Shown here in pieces: positions 14,667-21,140 of a stretch of 22,674 nt of DNA (positions are counted from its first letter, which is position 1; every line of letters starts with the position of its first letter). The DNA comes from JAYZQT01 sp964412235 (lineage in GTDB: Bacteria; Pseudomonadota; Alphaproteobacteria; MPNO01; UBA830), in contig CAYPNT010000045.1 of the NCBI GenBank assembly GCA_964412235.1, positions 1 through 22,674 of the forward strand. The letters run 5' to 3'. A program made the translations under genes and the position numbers. The notes under the pieces are model-generated. The model saw only the letters and a program-made list of their open reading frames with translations, was not told the DNA's origin and did no database searches.

Positions 14667-15919
14667 CAGATCTCCATTAGGTCACGAAAACCCTTCCAAA
14701 AACCGCGTATGGAAACTTCCGTTGTCCGGCCATCCGCGCTCGGAGCAACGTCACGACCCCCCATCTCTAATATAGTGGTTTTCTCATGGTCTTGTTTAGA
14801 GCCACGCTGGACCCAACCACCAACCACCCCGTCTTCCATTGATATTAAACCGCCCGGCCCAACCAAATTTGATTGGCGAACCCTGGCCTCTCGTTGTTCT
14901 TTTGTGTCATCTGCACTTCCCAATATCCACCACATCAGCTCGCATTCTTCGGGGCCGCGCGGCACGCAGAGGCGGAGAGCAATAGAATTATAAATTTGCT
15001 GAACAACAAAATTTGGAAATGTCGATTGTATCGCGAGAGTCGTTCCACAATCAAACTCCTGCCACATATCGACAAGCCTGGGATCGGAAAGCAAATAACC
15101 ATCTTTAACTGACAGCAGTGTTTTGGAGTTATATTGGCGCTCCTCCCTATCCGTTTCCGCGATTGAATAACTAATATGGTGCCAACCATTGTCAGACAGT
15201 TTTATTCCCCCCTTCATTGAGAGACGATTCATCCGAAAAGTTGCCTGAAACATGTGTAGTATACTCGCATGATATGAATCGCGGACGTTTTCCATGTATA
15301 GCTTCCAGTTATTCGGCATATACTGAGTGTACGTGCCCAATAATACCATTTCACGCCCTACTACCCTCTCCATATTTTCCAGCATTTCTCCTCCCAAAAA
15401 TGCCTGAAACGCCACCGGGTTATCAGAAAAAGAAGCAAAAATTAGACCGGCATGGGTATGCGTTTTCAAATTTTGTAGGCCAAATTTACGTGGTTCAAAA
15501 TCTTCCGGCATCCCCCCTTTGCCGTCGACGCCTTTTCCGAACGCAACGTTTATTAATCGGCCTTGTAGGTCATAACGCCAATTATGATAAACGCAGGTAA
15601 GTTCTTTAGCGTGACCATCGGTTTTCACACAAACAAGATTTCCGCGATGAGCACATCGATTCACCATAACCCGAACGTTACCGGCATCATCGCGCACTAC
15701 AATTACGGGCGTTTCGCCAATATAAATGGTGCGAAAGTCCCCAACATTCGGGATCTCCTGCTCCAACCCCACAAAATTCCATACGGGACCCCGAAAGACC
15801 TTCTGTTGTTCTTCCTGGTATACGCCTGGGTCTGTATAAACGCCGTAGGGTATTCGACTGTAACCTTCTTGCGGCCAAACAAATTCCCGAGGCTTCAATT
15901 CCACCATTATTCCTCTCAT
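14666..15919 (-). CDS. Rieske ring-hydroxylating oxygenase, large (alpha) subunit
   Basis: 417 residues. The N-terminal Rieske [2Fe-2S] site uses C89, H91 (CAHRG), C109 and H112 (CVYHNW); the catalytic domain has the mononuclear iron ligands H217 and H222 with bridging D214 (NVRDSYHASILH). Opening residues WPQEGYSRIPYGVYTDPGVY and WNFVGLEQEIPN resemble three-component salicylate 5-hydroxylase (NagG) and anthranilate dioxygenase (AndAc) alpha subunits more than naphthalene/biphenyl ones (from memory, not alignment). Likely substrate is an aromatic carboxylate. Electrons would come from the ferredoxin and reductase at 18984-20550. The ATG at 15919 is used; the ATG at 15907 is also possible, and AGAGGA lies between them. 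Confidence 0.92.
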   Translation of the reverse strand: MRGIMVELKPREFVWPQEGYSRIPYGVYTDPGVYQEEQQKVFRGPVWNFVGLEQEIPNVGDFRTIYIGETPVIVVRDDAGNVRVMVNRCAHRGNLVCVKTDGHAKELTCVYHNWRYDLQGRLINVAFGKGVDGKGGMPEDFEPRKFGLQNLKTHTHAGLIFASFSDNPVAFQAFLGGEMLENMERVVGREMVLLGTYTQYMPNNWKLYMENVRDSYHASILHMFQATFRMNRLSMKGGIKLSDNGWHHISYSIAETDREERQYNSKTLLSVKDGYLLSDPRLVDMWQEFDCGTTLAIQSTFPNFVVQQIYNSIALRLCVPRGPEECELMWWILGSADDTKEQREARVRQSNLVGPGGLISMEDGVVGGWVQRGSKQDHEKTTILEMGGRDVAPSADGRTTEVSIRGFWKGFRDLMEI

Positions 15920-15953
15920 GTCCTATACAAAATAACGAACATAATTTCCTACA

Positions 15954-16136
15954 ATGCGACTGTTAATGGATACCCTCATCACCGTCCACCGTCCAGTGAC
16001 CACTGAAGACATGGAGGATATAATGATGTCGCGGCGGCGCTTTCTCGCCCACCTTCGTAAACGCGATAAAGAAGCAGCAATACGCGAAATAAATAGTCAC
16101 CTATCACGGCTCTACGAGTTATTCTCAGTATCTTGA
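15954..16136 (+). pseudogene. Probable remnant of a GntR-family regulator (FCD domain tail)
   Basis: A 60-residue reading frame, preceded by an in-frame TAA at 15942, whose last 35 residues (SRRRFLAHLRKRDKEAAI through HLSRLYELF) fit the terminal helices of the FCD ligand-binding domain of GntR/FadR regulators: an Arg-rich helix, the RDKEAA turn, and HLxRLxELF. No DNA-binding domain is present upstream, where the alpha-subunit gene begins on the other strand. I read it as the 3' scar of a lost regulator; a genuine small protein is possible. It lies 54 bases before the RidA gene. Confidence 0.45.
16089..16099 (+). promoter_or_regulatory. 11-base shared element, copy 2
   Basis: ATAAATAGTCA, identical to copies at 9599 and 17972. 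This one lies inside the putative regulator remnant, 92 bases before the RidA start at 16191, where it encodes part of INSH. It is therefore the weakest of the three as a control site. Confidence 0.28.
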
Positions 16137-16190
16137 AGATTATTATTTTAAAGAACCCTATGCATTTCAAGACCACGGTGAGGGACCACA

Positions 16191-16577
16191 ATGAGCCAAC
16201 GCAAAAGTGTTAATATTTCAGGATTTCAGCATAAAAACCCGATCCCGAATGCGTCCCGCGTGGGTAATTTACTAATGAGTGGTGTAATATTAGGACGCGA
16301 CGCGGACAGCGGTGAAGTTCCAACAACCGTTGGAGGTCAATGTACCTTGATGTTCAAGCACATGAGAGAAATCGTTGAGGCAGCAGGCGGTACTACCGAA
16401 CAGATCGCTAAAGTAACAATTTGGCTGAAAGATCCATCAAATCGTGACGCGGTAAACGCGGAATGGATAAAAATGTTTCCAGACCCAGAATCCCGCCCTG
16501 CCCGTCACACTTTCCCTGACGCACAGGATTGGCCTTACCTCGTGAGTTGCGATTTCACAGCTTTTATTGACGAATAA
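16191..16577 (+). CDS. RidA-family protein resembling 2-aminomuconate deaminase
   Basis: 128 residues. The pattern HKNPIPNASRVGNLLMSGVI, AAGGTTEQIAKVTIWLKD, NAEWIKMFPDPESRPARH is typical of Rid proteins annotated as 2-aminomuconate deaminase in aminophenol and nitrobenzoate degradation operons (AmnD/NbaF type). R105 matches the substrate-binding arginine of RidA. In those pathways the product is 4-oxalocrotonate, which is exactly the substrate of the decarboxylase at 12444, so a deaminase role is attractive (inference). GAGGG lies seven bases before the ATG. The gene stands alone on the plus strand and ends 13 bases from the convergent cupin gene. Confidence 0.88.
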   Translation: MSQRKSVNISGFQHKNPIPNASRVGNLLMSGVILGRDADSGEVPTTVGGQCTLMFKHMREIVEAAGGTTEQIAKVTIWLKDPSNRDAVNAEWIKMFPDPESRPARHTFPDAQDWPYLVSCDFTAFIDE

Positions 16578-16590
16578 CCAAGTTGTATTC

Positions 16591-17769
16591 CTAAAAAAGC
16601 TCTTCCACCACACCGGACTTATTCTTTCCTTGAATTCTATAATGGCCAAGTTTTTCGATTATGGGTGCATCCGTATAACTATATAAAATCGCATCTTCGC
16701 TACCGGTATTTTTAAAACTGCGCCATCTGTGACTAGGCACAACCGAAAAATCGTTTTTGCTCCATTCAAAATGTTCACCGTCAATCTCAGTGTAACCCTC
16801 ACCTTCCAAAGTAAAATAAATTGTAGAAGCAGTATGGCGAAGCGGTAATGTTTTTTCGCCAGGCCGAATGAGTTGTGCGCGATAGCTTAAGGTCGAAAAT
16901 ACGGGCTCGCCATCGGTTGGATTAACACATTCTAAAATGATACCTTCATGAGGGTCGCCATCGTAATTTTTTAAATCCTTAAGGCCAGATCGAATTTCCG
17001 TGCTTTTATACAAAAACATTTCCGTCACCTTACGGCCTTCACCACGATGATAAGCTTTGAATAGCGGTTTTAAACCACCTCTGCCATAGAATTTAGAGGA
17101 AAAATCAATTTCCGGCCCAGAATTATTTCCTTCATTAGGATCGTCATTTCGTCCCCACGCACAGCCGAGAAAGTCAGTCAACGGCCAGTCAAGCGTGTCA
17201 GCCCAGATGACGGGACTATCGTCTTCGTTCCCATGCCCATGCCATGTTCCATTGGGTGTGAAGACAAGGTCACCCCTCTTCGGAAAAATTTTTTCTCCCT
17301 CGACCATTGTGTAACCCCCAGAATCAGAAATAATTGTGCGGCTCGCATTGGGCGTATGCATATGAGATTCAGCAACGTCACCTTTTTTATAAATAGAGAT
17401 AGCGACCCTCATGGTATTGGTCACTTTTACCCCCTTAATGCCGAACGCCGGGTTGGTGAGAAGTACCGACTGCCGCTCAGTCAATTCGAGGGGACACAGG
17501 TCAACTAGCGTCATCAGATATTTCTCAATGTCAGCCCATTTCCAGACAAAGGGTTGCGCCGCCGGGTATTCTACACCAAGTGTATATGGACCTGGGTCAG
17601 GCCGCTCCGAACTGCCCAAGTGCCATGACTTCTGATTGGGTAGGTTCCAGCGTGTCCTAATCCAGAGCTTCCGTTCTTGAGCTTCCTCATTCAACTCTTC
17701 AAGCTCATTGATTATCGCTTCAAGTTCAATTTCACGCTCAGTCTTTATCGATTGCGCGTTTGTTGCCAT
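16591..17769 (-). CDS. Gentisate 1,2-dioxygenase-family ring-cleaving dioxygenase (double cupin)
   Basis: 392 residues with two cupin domains. The first has the iron ligands H136 and H138 (AESHMHTPNASR) and H177 (NGTWHGHGN), followed by SPVIWADTLDWPL, as in gentisate and salicylate 1,2-dioxygenases. The second (about 285-380: LPLRHTASTIYFTLEGEG, SHRWRSFKN) lacks a full ligand set, also normal. The family inserts O2 between the carboxyl- and hydroxyl-bearing carbons of gentisate, salicylate, 1-hydroxy-2-naphthoate or 5-aminosalicylate. It is the only ring-cleavage enzyme in the window. A very strong ribosome-binding site (AGGAGGGGG) precedes the ATG. Transcribed alone, divergent from the FAH gene. 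Exact substrate not decidable. Confidence 0.9.
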   Translation of the reverse strand: MATNAQSIKTEREIELEAIINELEELNEEAQERKLWIRTRWNLPNQKSWHLGSSERPDPGPYTLGVEYPAAQPFVWKWADIEKYLMTLVDLCPLELTERQSVLLTNPAFGIKGVKVTNTMRVAISIYKKGDVAESHMHTPNASRTIISDSGGYTMVEGEKIFPKRGDLVFTPNGTWHGHGNEDDSPVIWADTLDWPLTDFLGCAWGRNDDPNEGNNSGPEIDFSSKFYGRGGLKPLFKAYHRGEGRKVTEMFLYKSTEIRSGLKDLKNYDGDPHEGIILECVNPTDGEPVFSTLSYRAQLIRPGEKTLPLRHTASTIYFTLEGEGYTEIDGEHFEWSKNDFSVVPSHRWRSFKNTGSEDAILYSYTDAPIIEKLGHYRIQGKNKSGVVEELF

Positions 17770-17873
17770 AACCCCCTCCTGAATTCATGCCGGACTAGAG
17801 TATATAGGAGCCAAAAACATACACTAGCCCGCAATTAAACACTCTTTGGCTTTACGCAGCTAATCATTGACCA

Positions 17874-17885
17874 CAAAGACTAACT
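17874..17885. promoter_or_regulatory. 12-base shared element, copy 1
   Basis: CAAAGACTAACT in the cupin/FAH divergent region; the same 12 bases recur at 18949-18960 before the ferredoxin gene. Possible common regulator site. Confidence 0.35.
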
Positions 17886-17924
17886 CGCGACACTTAACCC
17901 ACAGAAATTTATTCGCAGATGCTT

Positions 17925-17944
17925 ATCGACGTCACCACGTCTAT
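17925..17944. promoter_or_regulatory. Inverted repeat, candidate operator
   Basis: Dyad with perfect arms GACGT and ACGTC (17928-17932 and 17937-17941) around the spacer CACC, extended by two further matched pairs outside one mismatch. It lies just upstream of a promoter-like sequence for the FAH gene, in the only large divergent spacer of the right block, so an activator or repressor site is plausible. Confidence 0.35.
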
Positions 17945-17950
17945 CGCTTT

Positions 17951-17978
17951 TTGTCTTTAGTAGGCTTATGAATAAATA
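17951..17978 (+). promoter_or_regulatory. Candidate sigma-70 promoter of the FAH gene
   Basis: TTGTCT (17951-17956) and TAAATA (17973-17978) are separated by 16 bases, 45 bases before the FAH ATG. The -10 part belongs to copy 3 of the shared 11-base element (17972-17982). Judged by eye only. Confidence 0.33.
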
Positions 17979-17982
17979 GTCA
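17972..17982 (+). promoter_or_regulatory. 11-base shared element, copy 3
   Basis: ATAAATAGTCA, identical to 9599-9609 and 16089-16099, 40 bases before the FAH start. It overlaps the possible -10 box of this gene. Confidence 0.4.
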
Positions 17983-18022
17983 TTAAACATTCCGCCTTAC
18001 CACTCTACATTAGGGACCAGCC

Positions 18023-18880
18023 ATGAAACTTATGACATTTGAAATAGATGGATATTCAACCTTTGGAATGATGGATGGAAATAAGATTTTTGACATCCCT
18101 AAACGACTCCCGAACACGACTGGATTAGTAGACCTTCTGGACCCTCAAAGACAAAAATTAATTTTGCATCACACGAAAGCCTCTGACGCTGATTATAATT
18201 TGGCCGATGTTAACTTCCAAAGACCTATAAAATATCCGGGCCAGGTGGTATGCATCGGAATTAATTACGGAAACCGTGATGAGGAATACGAAACTTCAAT
18301 CAAAGGAAACTATCCTAACGTCTTCTTGCGCACACCAGAAACACTAGCCGCACATGACCAAGCGATGTTGGTGCCACCCGAGTCTGATCAACTAGACTAT
18401 GAGGGTGAAATTGCCCTAGTAATAGGAAAGGCTGGCAGGAGAATATCCAAAGAAAATGCACTTGAGCACATCGGCGCGCTTACATGCTTAAATGAGGGCT
18501 GCATACGCGACTGGATGAGGCATGGCAAAGCAAATATTACACAGGGGAAAAATTTCTACCGCTGCGGCGCGGTAGGACCGTGGTTGGTAACGGCAGATGA
18601 ATTTAGTGAGGGGTACAATAACCTGCGGGTAACCACGCGCGTCAACGGGGAAACCAGGCAAGACGACACAACGGCGAATATACTTTACGACTTCTCATAC
18701 CTAATCTCATATGCTTCAACTTGGAACGCCTTAGAAGTCGGCGATATAATTTCGACGGGTACACCTACAGGGTCAGGCGCACGAATGGATCCCCCTGTCT
18801 GGCTTCGCAACGGCGATACCGTGGAGGTAGAGGTGTCCGGTGTAGGAATACTGCGCAATCCGATTAAAAACGAAACCTAA
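18023..18880 (+). CDS. Fumarylacetoacetate hydrolase (FAH)-family hydrolase
   Basis: 285 residues. The C-terminal FAH domain begins near 75 (GQVVCIGINYGNRDEE) with the divalent-metal glutamates/aspartates in LDYEGEIALVIGKAG and a later NEGCIRDWM segment, and ends with ISTGTPTGSGARMDPPVWLRNGD, all canonical. Relatives hydrolyse C-C bonds of ring-cleavage products (fumarylpyruvate, maleylpyruvate, acylpyruvates) or isomerise/decarboxylate hydroxymuconates. Being next to the gentisate-type dioxygenase suggests it acts on that enzyme's 2,4-dioxo product to give pyruvate and a dicarboxylate (inference). AGGGA precedes the ATG. Followed at about 100 bases by the ferredoxin and reductase genes on the same strand. 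Confidence 0.92.
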   Translation: MKLMTFEIDGYSTFGMMDGNKIFDIPKRLPNTTGLVDLLDPQRQKLILHHTKASDADYNLADVNFQRPIKYPGQVVCIGINYGNRDEEYETSIKGNYPNVFLRTPETLAAHDQAMLVPPESDQLDYEGEIALVIGKAGRRISKENALEHIGALTCLNEGCIRDWMRHGKANITQGKNFYRCGAVGPWLVTADEFSEGYNNLRVTTRVNGETRQDDTTANILYDFSYLISYASTWNALEVGDIISTGTPTGSGARMDPPVWLRNGDTVEVEVSGVGILRNPIKNET

Positions 18881-18948
18881 ACCAGAAGTTACACTTCTCT
18901 TTACGGTTGAGACACCGCAGGTCGTTTTGTAAACTCTGCTAACCGCAG

Positions 18949-18960
18949 CAAAGACTAACT
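18949..18960. promoter_or_regulatory. 12-base shared element, copy 2
   Basis: CAAAGACTAACT, identical to 17874-17885, 23 bases before the ferredoxin ATG. Its presence in this short gap suggests that the ferredoxin-reductase pair has its own control, separate from read-through of the FAH gene. Confidence 0.35.
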
Positions 18961-18983
18961 TAAACAACTATACGGAAAATATC

Positions 18984-19307
18984 ATGAGTAACGTGACTTT
19001 TCATAATGCAGCAAAAACAAGCCAACTCGACGAAGATGAAGCACTGCAGGTAATCGTCGAAGGCAAGGAAATCGCTATTATAAACCTTGGTGGCGAGTTT
19101 TACGCGATGGACGATATCTGCAGCCACGCATACGCCTCAATGTCAGATGGATATATCGAAGGCGAATGCATAGAATGCCCTCTTCACGGTGCCCAATTTA
19201 ACATAAAAACGGGGAAAGCGGAGACACCTCCCGCTACCGTCGACCTTGTTACCTATGAAGTTAAGATCGATGGTGAGGATATCCTTGTTGGGTTAAGTAG
19301 CGATTGA
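18984..19307 (+). CDS. Rieske-type [2Fe-2S] ferredoxin of a ring-hydroxylating oxygenase
   Basis: 107 residues, soluble. The cluster ligands are C46 and H48 (DICSHAYASMSDG) and C65 and H68 (ECPLHGAQF), followed by the typical TGKAETPPATVDLVTYEVKI and an acidic surface. It shuttles electrons from the reductase encoded 16 bases downstream to the oxygenase alpha subunit (14666-15919). Small Rieske proteins of nitrite reductases look similar, but the flavin reductase and oxygenase nearby favour this role. Confidence 0.93.
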   Translation: MSNVTFHNAAKTSQLDEDEALQVIVEGKEIAIINLGGEFYAMDDICSHAYASMSDGYIEGECIECPLHGAQFNIKTGKAETPPATVDLVTYEVKIDGEDILVGLSSD

Positions 19308-19323
19308 TTGCTGTGATGCTAGT

Positions 19324-20550
19324 ATGACGAGCAACCAAACATTTGCCATCGTTGGTGCCGGGCAAGCCGGTGGTTGGACGGCTAAAACTCTTCGCGATGA
19401 GGGTTTTGAGGGTAGGATTGTCCTGATAAGTGATGAACCCTACCCTCCCCACGAACGCCCCCCTCTTTCGAAGGAAGTCCTTCTCGGCGAAGCTGAATAC
19501 GATACGTGTTTTCTTTGGGCCAATAAAATTCTCGAGGAAGCGGCTATAGACATGTGCCTGGGCGTTACCGCAATTGACATCGATCCGAGCGCACAGACCC
19601 TTGCCCTCGATAACGGTGAATCTGTTAAATGGGATAAACTGATGCTTGCCACCGGCGGGCGGGCACGCACTCTTCCCGTGCAGGGCGATGATCTCGATGG
19701 TGTACATACACTTCGAACAATCGAAGACGCAGCTACCATACGTGCACGGTTGTCTAAAACCTCTACAGTTTTGGTTATAGGCGCGGGGTGGATTGGACTT
19801 GAGGTTGCCGCGGCCGCAAGGAAGAAGGGGGCGGAAACAATAGTAATTGAAGTGGCAGAAAGAGTTTGCGCACGTGCCCTGACACCGGAAATGTCTCAAT
19901 GGTTAGGAGATCTTCATAAAGATAATGGGGTGGACCTAAGACTTGGCGCATCGTTTGATCACTTTATAGGCAATATGAGGCTTGAGGCGGGACTTTTGGC
20001 GGACGGCACCCAGATACGATGCGATATAGCCGTAGTCGGCATAGGTCTTTCCCCAAACACAGAGCTCGCCGAGAAAGCTAACCTAGAGGTCGATAACGGC
20101 ATCGTAGTAGACACGACGGGCCAGACTTCTCACCCGAACATCTATGCCGTGGGTGACGTTGCCAATCATCCAAACCCCCTGTTAGGGCGTCGCATTCGAC
20201 TAGAATCATGGGAGAATGCACAAAATCAAGCAATATCTGCCGCAAAAGCCATGTTAGGGAGTACGGAACCTTACTCAGAAATTCCGTGGTTCTGGTCCGA
20301 TCAGTTTGGCGCTAATATCCAACTCATGGGATTACCTGAAGATTGGGACGAGACTGCGCTCCGTGGAAACCGAAGCACAGGGGAGTTCATAGAGTTCTAT
20401 TTAAAAGAAGGAAAAATACAGGGTGCGGCAGCAGTAAATAATGCTCGAGATTTACGCTTCACGCGTCGAATGATGATGTCAGGTAAATCCTTTCAGGCAA
20501 CCTCCTTATCCGATCCAACCGTAAAACTCCAAAAACTTCTCAAAGCATAA
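19324..20550 (+). CDS. Ferredoxin reductase, FAD- and NAD(P)H-dependent (BphA4/AndAa type)
   Basis: 408 residues of the pyridine nucleotide-disulfide oxidoreductase family. FAD-binding loop GAGQAG at 11-16, the PPHERPPLSK flavin-contact segment at 41-50, NAD-binding loop GAGWIG at 153-158, a second FAD motif IYAVGDVANH near 270, and the C-terminal reductase domain containing EIPWFWSDQFG. The acidic residue after the second Rossmann strand (VIEVAE) suggests NADH. It reduces the adjacent Rieske ferredoxin, completing a three-component oxygenase. Its end is 12 bases from the convergent DUF1489 gene. Confidence 0.94.
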   Translation: MTSNQTFAIVGAGQAGGWTAKTLRDEGFEGRIVLISDEPYPPHERPPLSKEVLLGEAEYDTCFLWANKILEEAAIDMCLGVTAIDIDPSAQTLALDNGESVKWDKLMLATGGRARTLPVQGDDLDGVHTLRTIEDAATIRARLSKTSTVLVIGAGWIGLEVAAAARKKGAETIVIEVAERVCARALTPEMSQWLGDLHKDNGVDLRLGASFDHFIGNMRLEAGLLADGTQIRCDIAVVGIGLSPNTELAEKANLEVDNGIVVDTTGQTSHPNIYAVGDVANHPNPLLGRRIRLESWENAQNQAISAAKAMLGSTEPYSEIPWFWSDQFGANIQLMGLPEDWDETALRGNRSTGEFIEFYLKEGKIQGAAAVNNARDLRFTRRMMMSGKSFQATSLSDPTVKLQKLLKA

Positions 20551-20562
20551 TATTTAAACACC

Positions 20563-20997
20563 TTAAAGAAGTCCTAGGTTTCTTAGTTCCTCTGCCATTT
20601 CAGGTGGAATGTCACCCAAATCAGCATCCCCACGAAGGTCATCCTCAGGCGCGTCAGTACTCCCTAAATACCGCCACCCCTGAAAGGGTCGATGCGGCCG
20701 AGGAAGAACTCGAACAAGTTGGGGATCTAAGACAAGCACACATCGCGCTTTCCCGCGATTATCCGTAACAGATTTTATATCCGTTATACGTTGGCGAACG
20801 AGCACAACACGCTTTACAACCCAGTAAATAGACCCTCCATTGAGTATTTCCTCACTCCGACGCGGCATGTTGCGGGTCATGTACATGAGTGATTGAGAGC
20901 CGGGGTACCCAGCGGACCTTTCAAGCTTTTGCGACTGCCGTTTCGCTAAATTGTCGAAGCTATCAATTCCTACGGCTAATTTAATGAGATGCAACAT
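20563..20997 (-). CDS. DUF1489-family protein
   Basis: 144 residues of unknown function. The order MLHLIKLAVGIDSFDNL, YMTRNMPRRSEEIL, GGSIYWVVKRVVLVRQRI, CVLVLDPQLVRVLPRPHRPFQGWRYL and a Pro/Asp-rich end is the pattern I recall for DUF1489, a family found mostly in Alphaproteobacteria and generally conserved as a housekeeping gene. No catalytic residues are evident. Not related to the aromatic genes; it marks where the catabolic block ends on the right. No strong ribosome-binding site. Confidence 0.82.
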   Translation of the reverse strand: MLHLIKLAVGIDSFDNLAKRQSQKLERSAGYPGSQSLMYMTRNMPRRSEEILNGGSIYWVVKRVVLVRQRITDIKSVTDNRGKARCVLVLDPQLVRVLPRPHRPFQGWRYLGSTDAPEDDLRGDADLGDIPPEMAEELRNLGLL

Positions 20998-21140
20998 ATG
21001 TGGGGATTCTATCTTTGGTTTTTGCTACTTCACTAGGTCACTAAATTTCTATTAAAATTAGGTGGAGACATAATCCTCGCATGACGACACAAATATTTCA
21101 TACAACACCCCTGACTTCCTCAGTAGGGTACCAAACACGG

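Noticed and set aside
19261..19899. 212-residue minus-strand reading frame
   Set aside because: Lies across the ferredoxin and reductase genes, whose motifs are unmistakable; its own translation shows no family pattern and odd composition.
21105..21126. Stem CCCTGA/TCAG-AGGG as the mgtE terminator
   Set aside because: The stem needs a bulge and no T-run follows on the minus strand.
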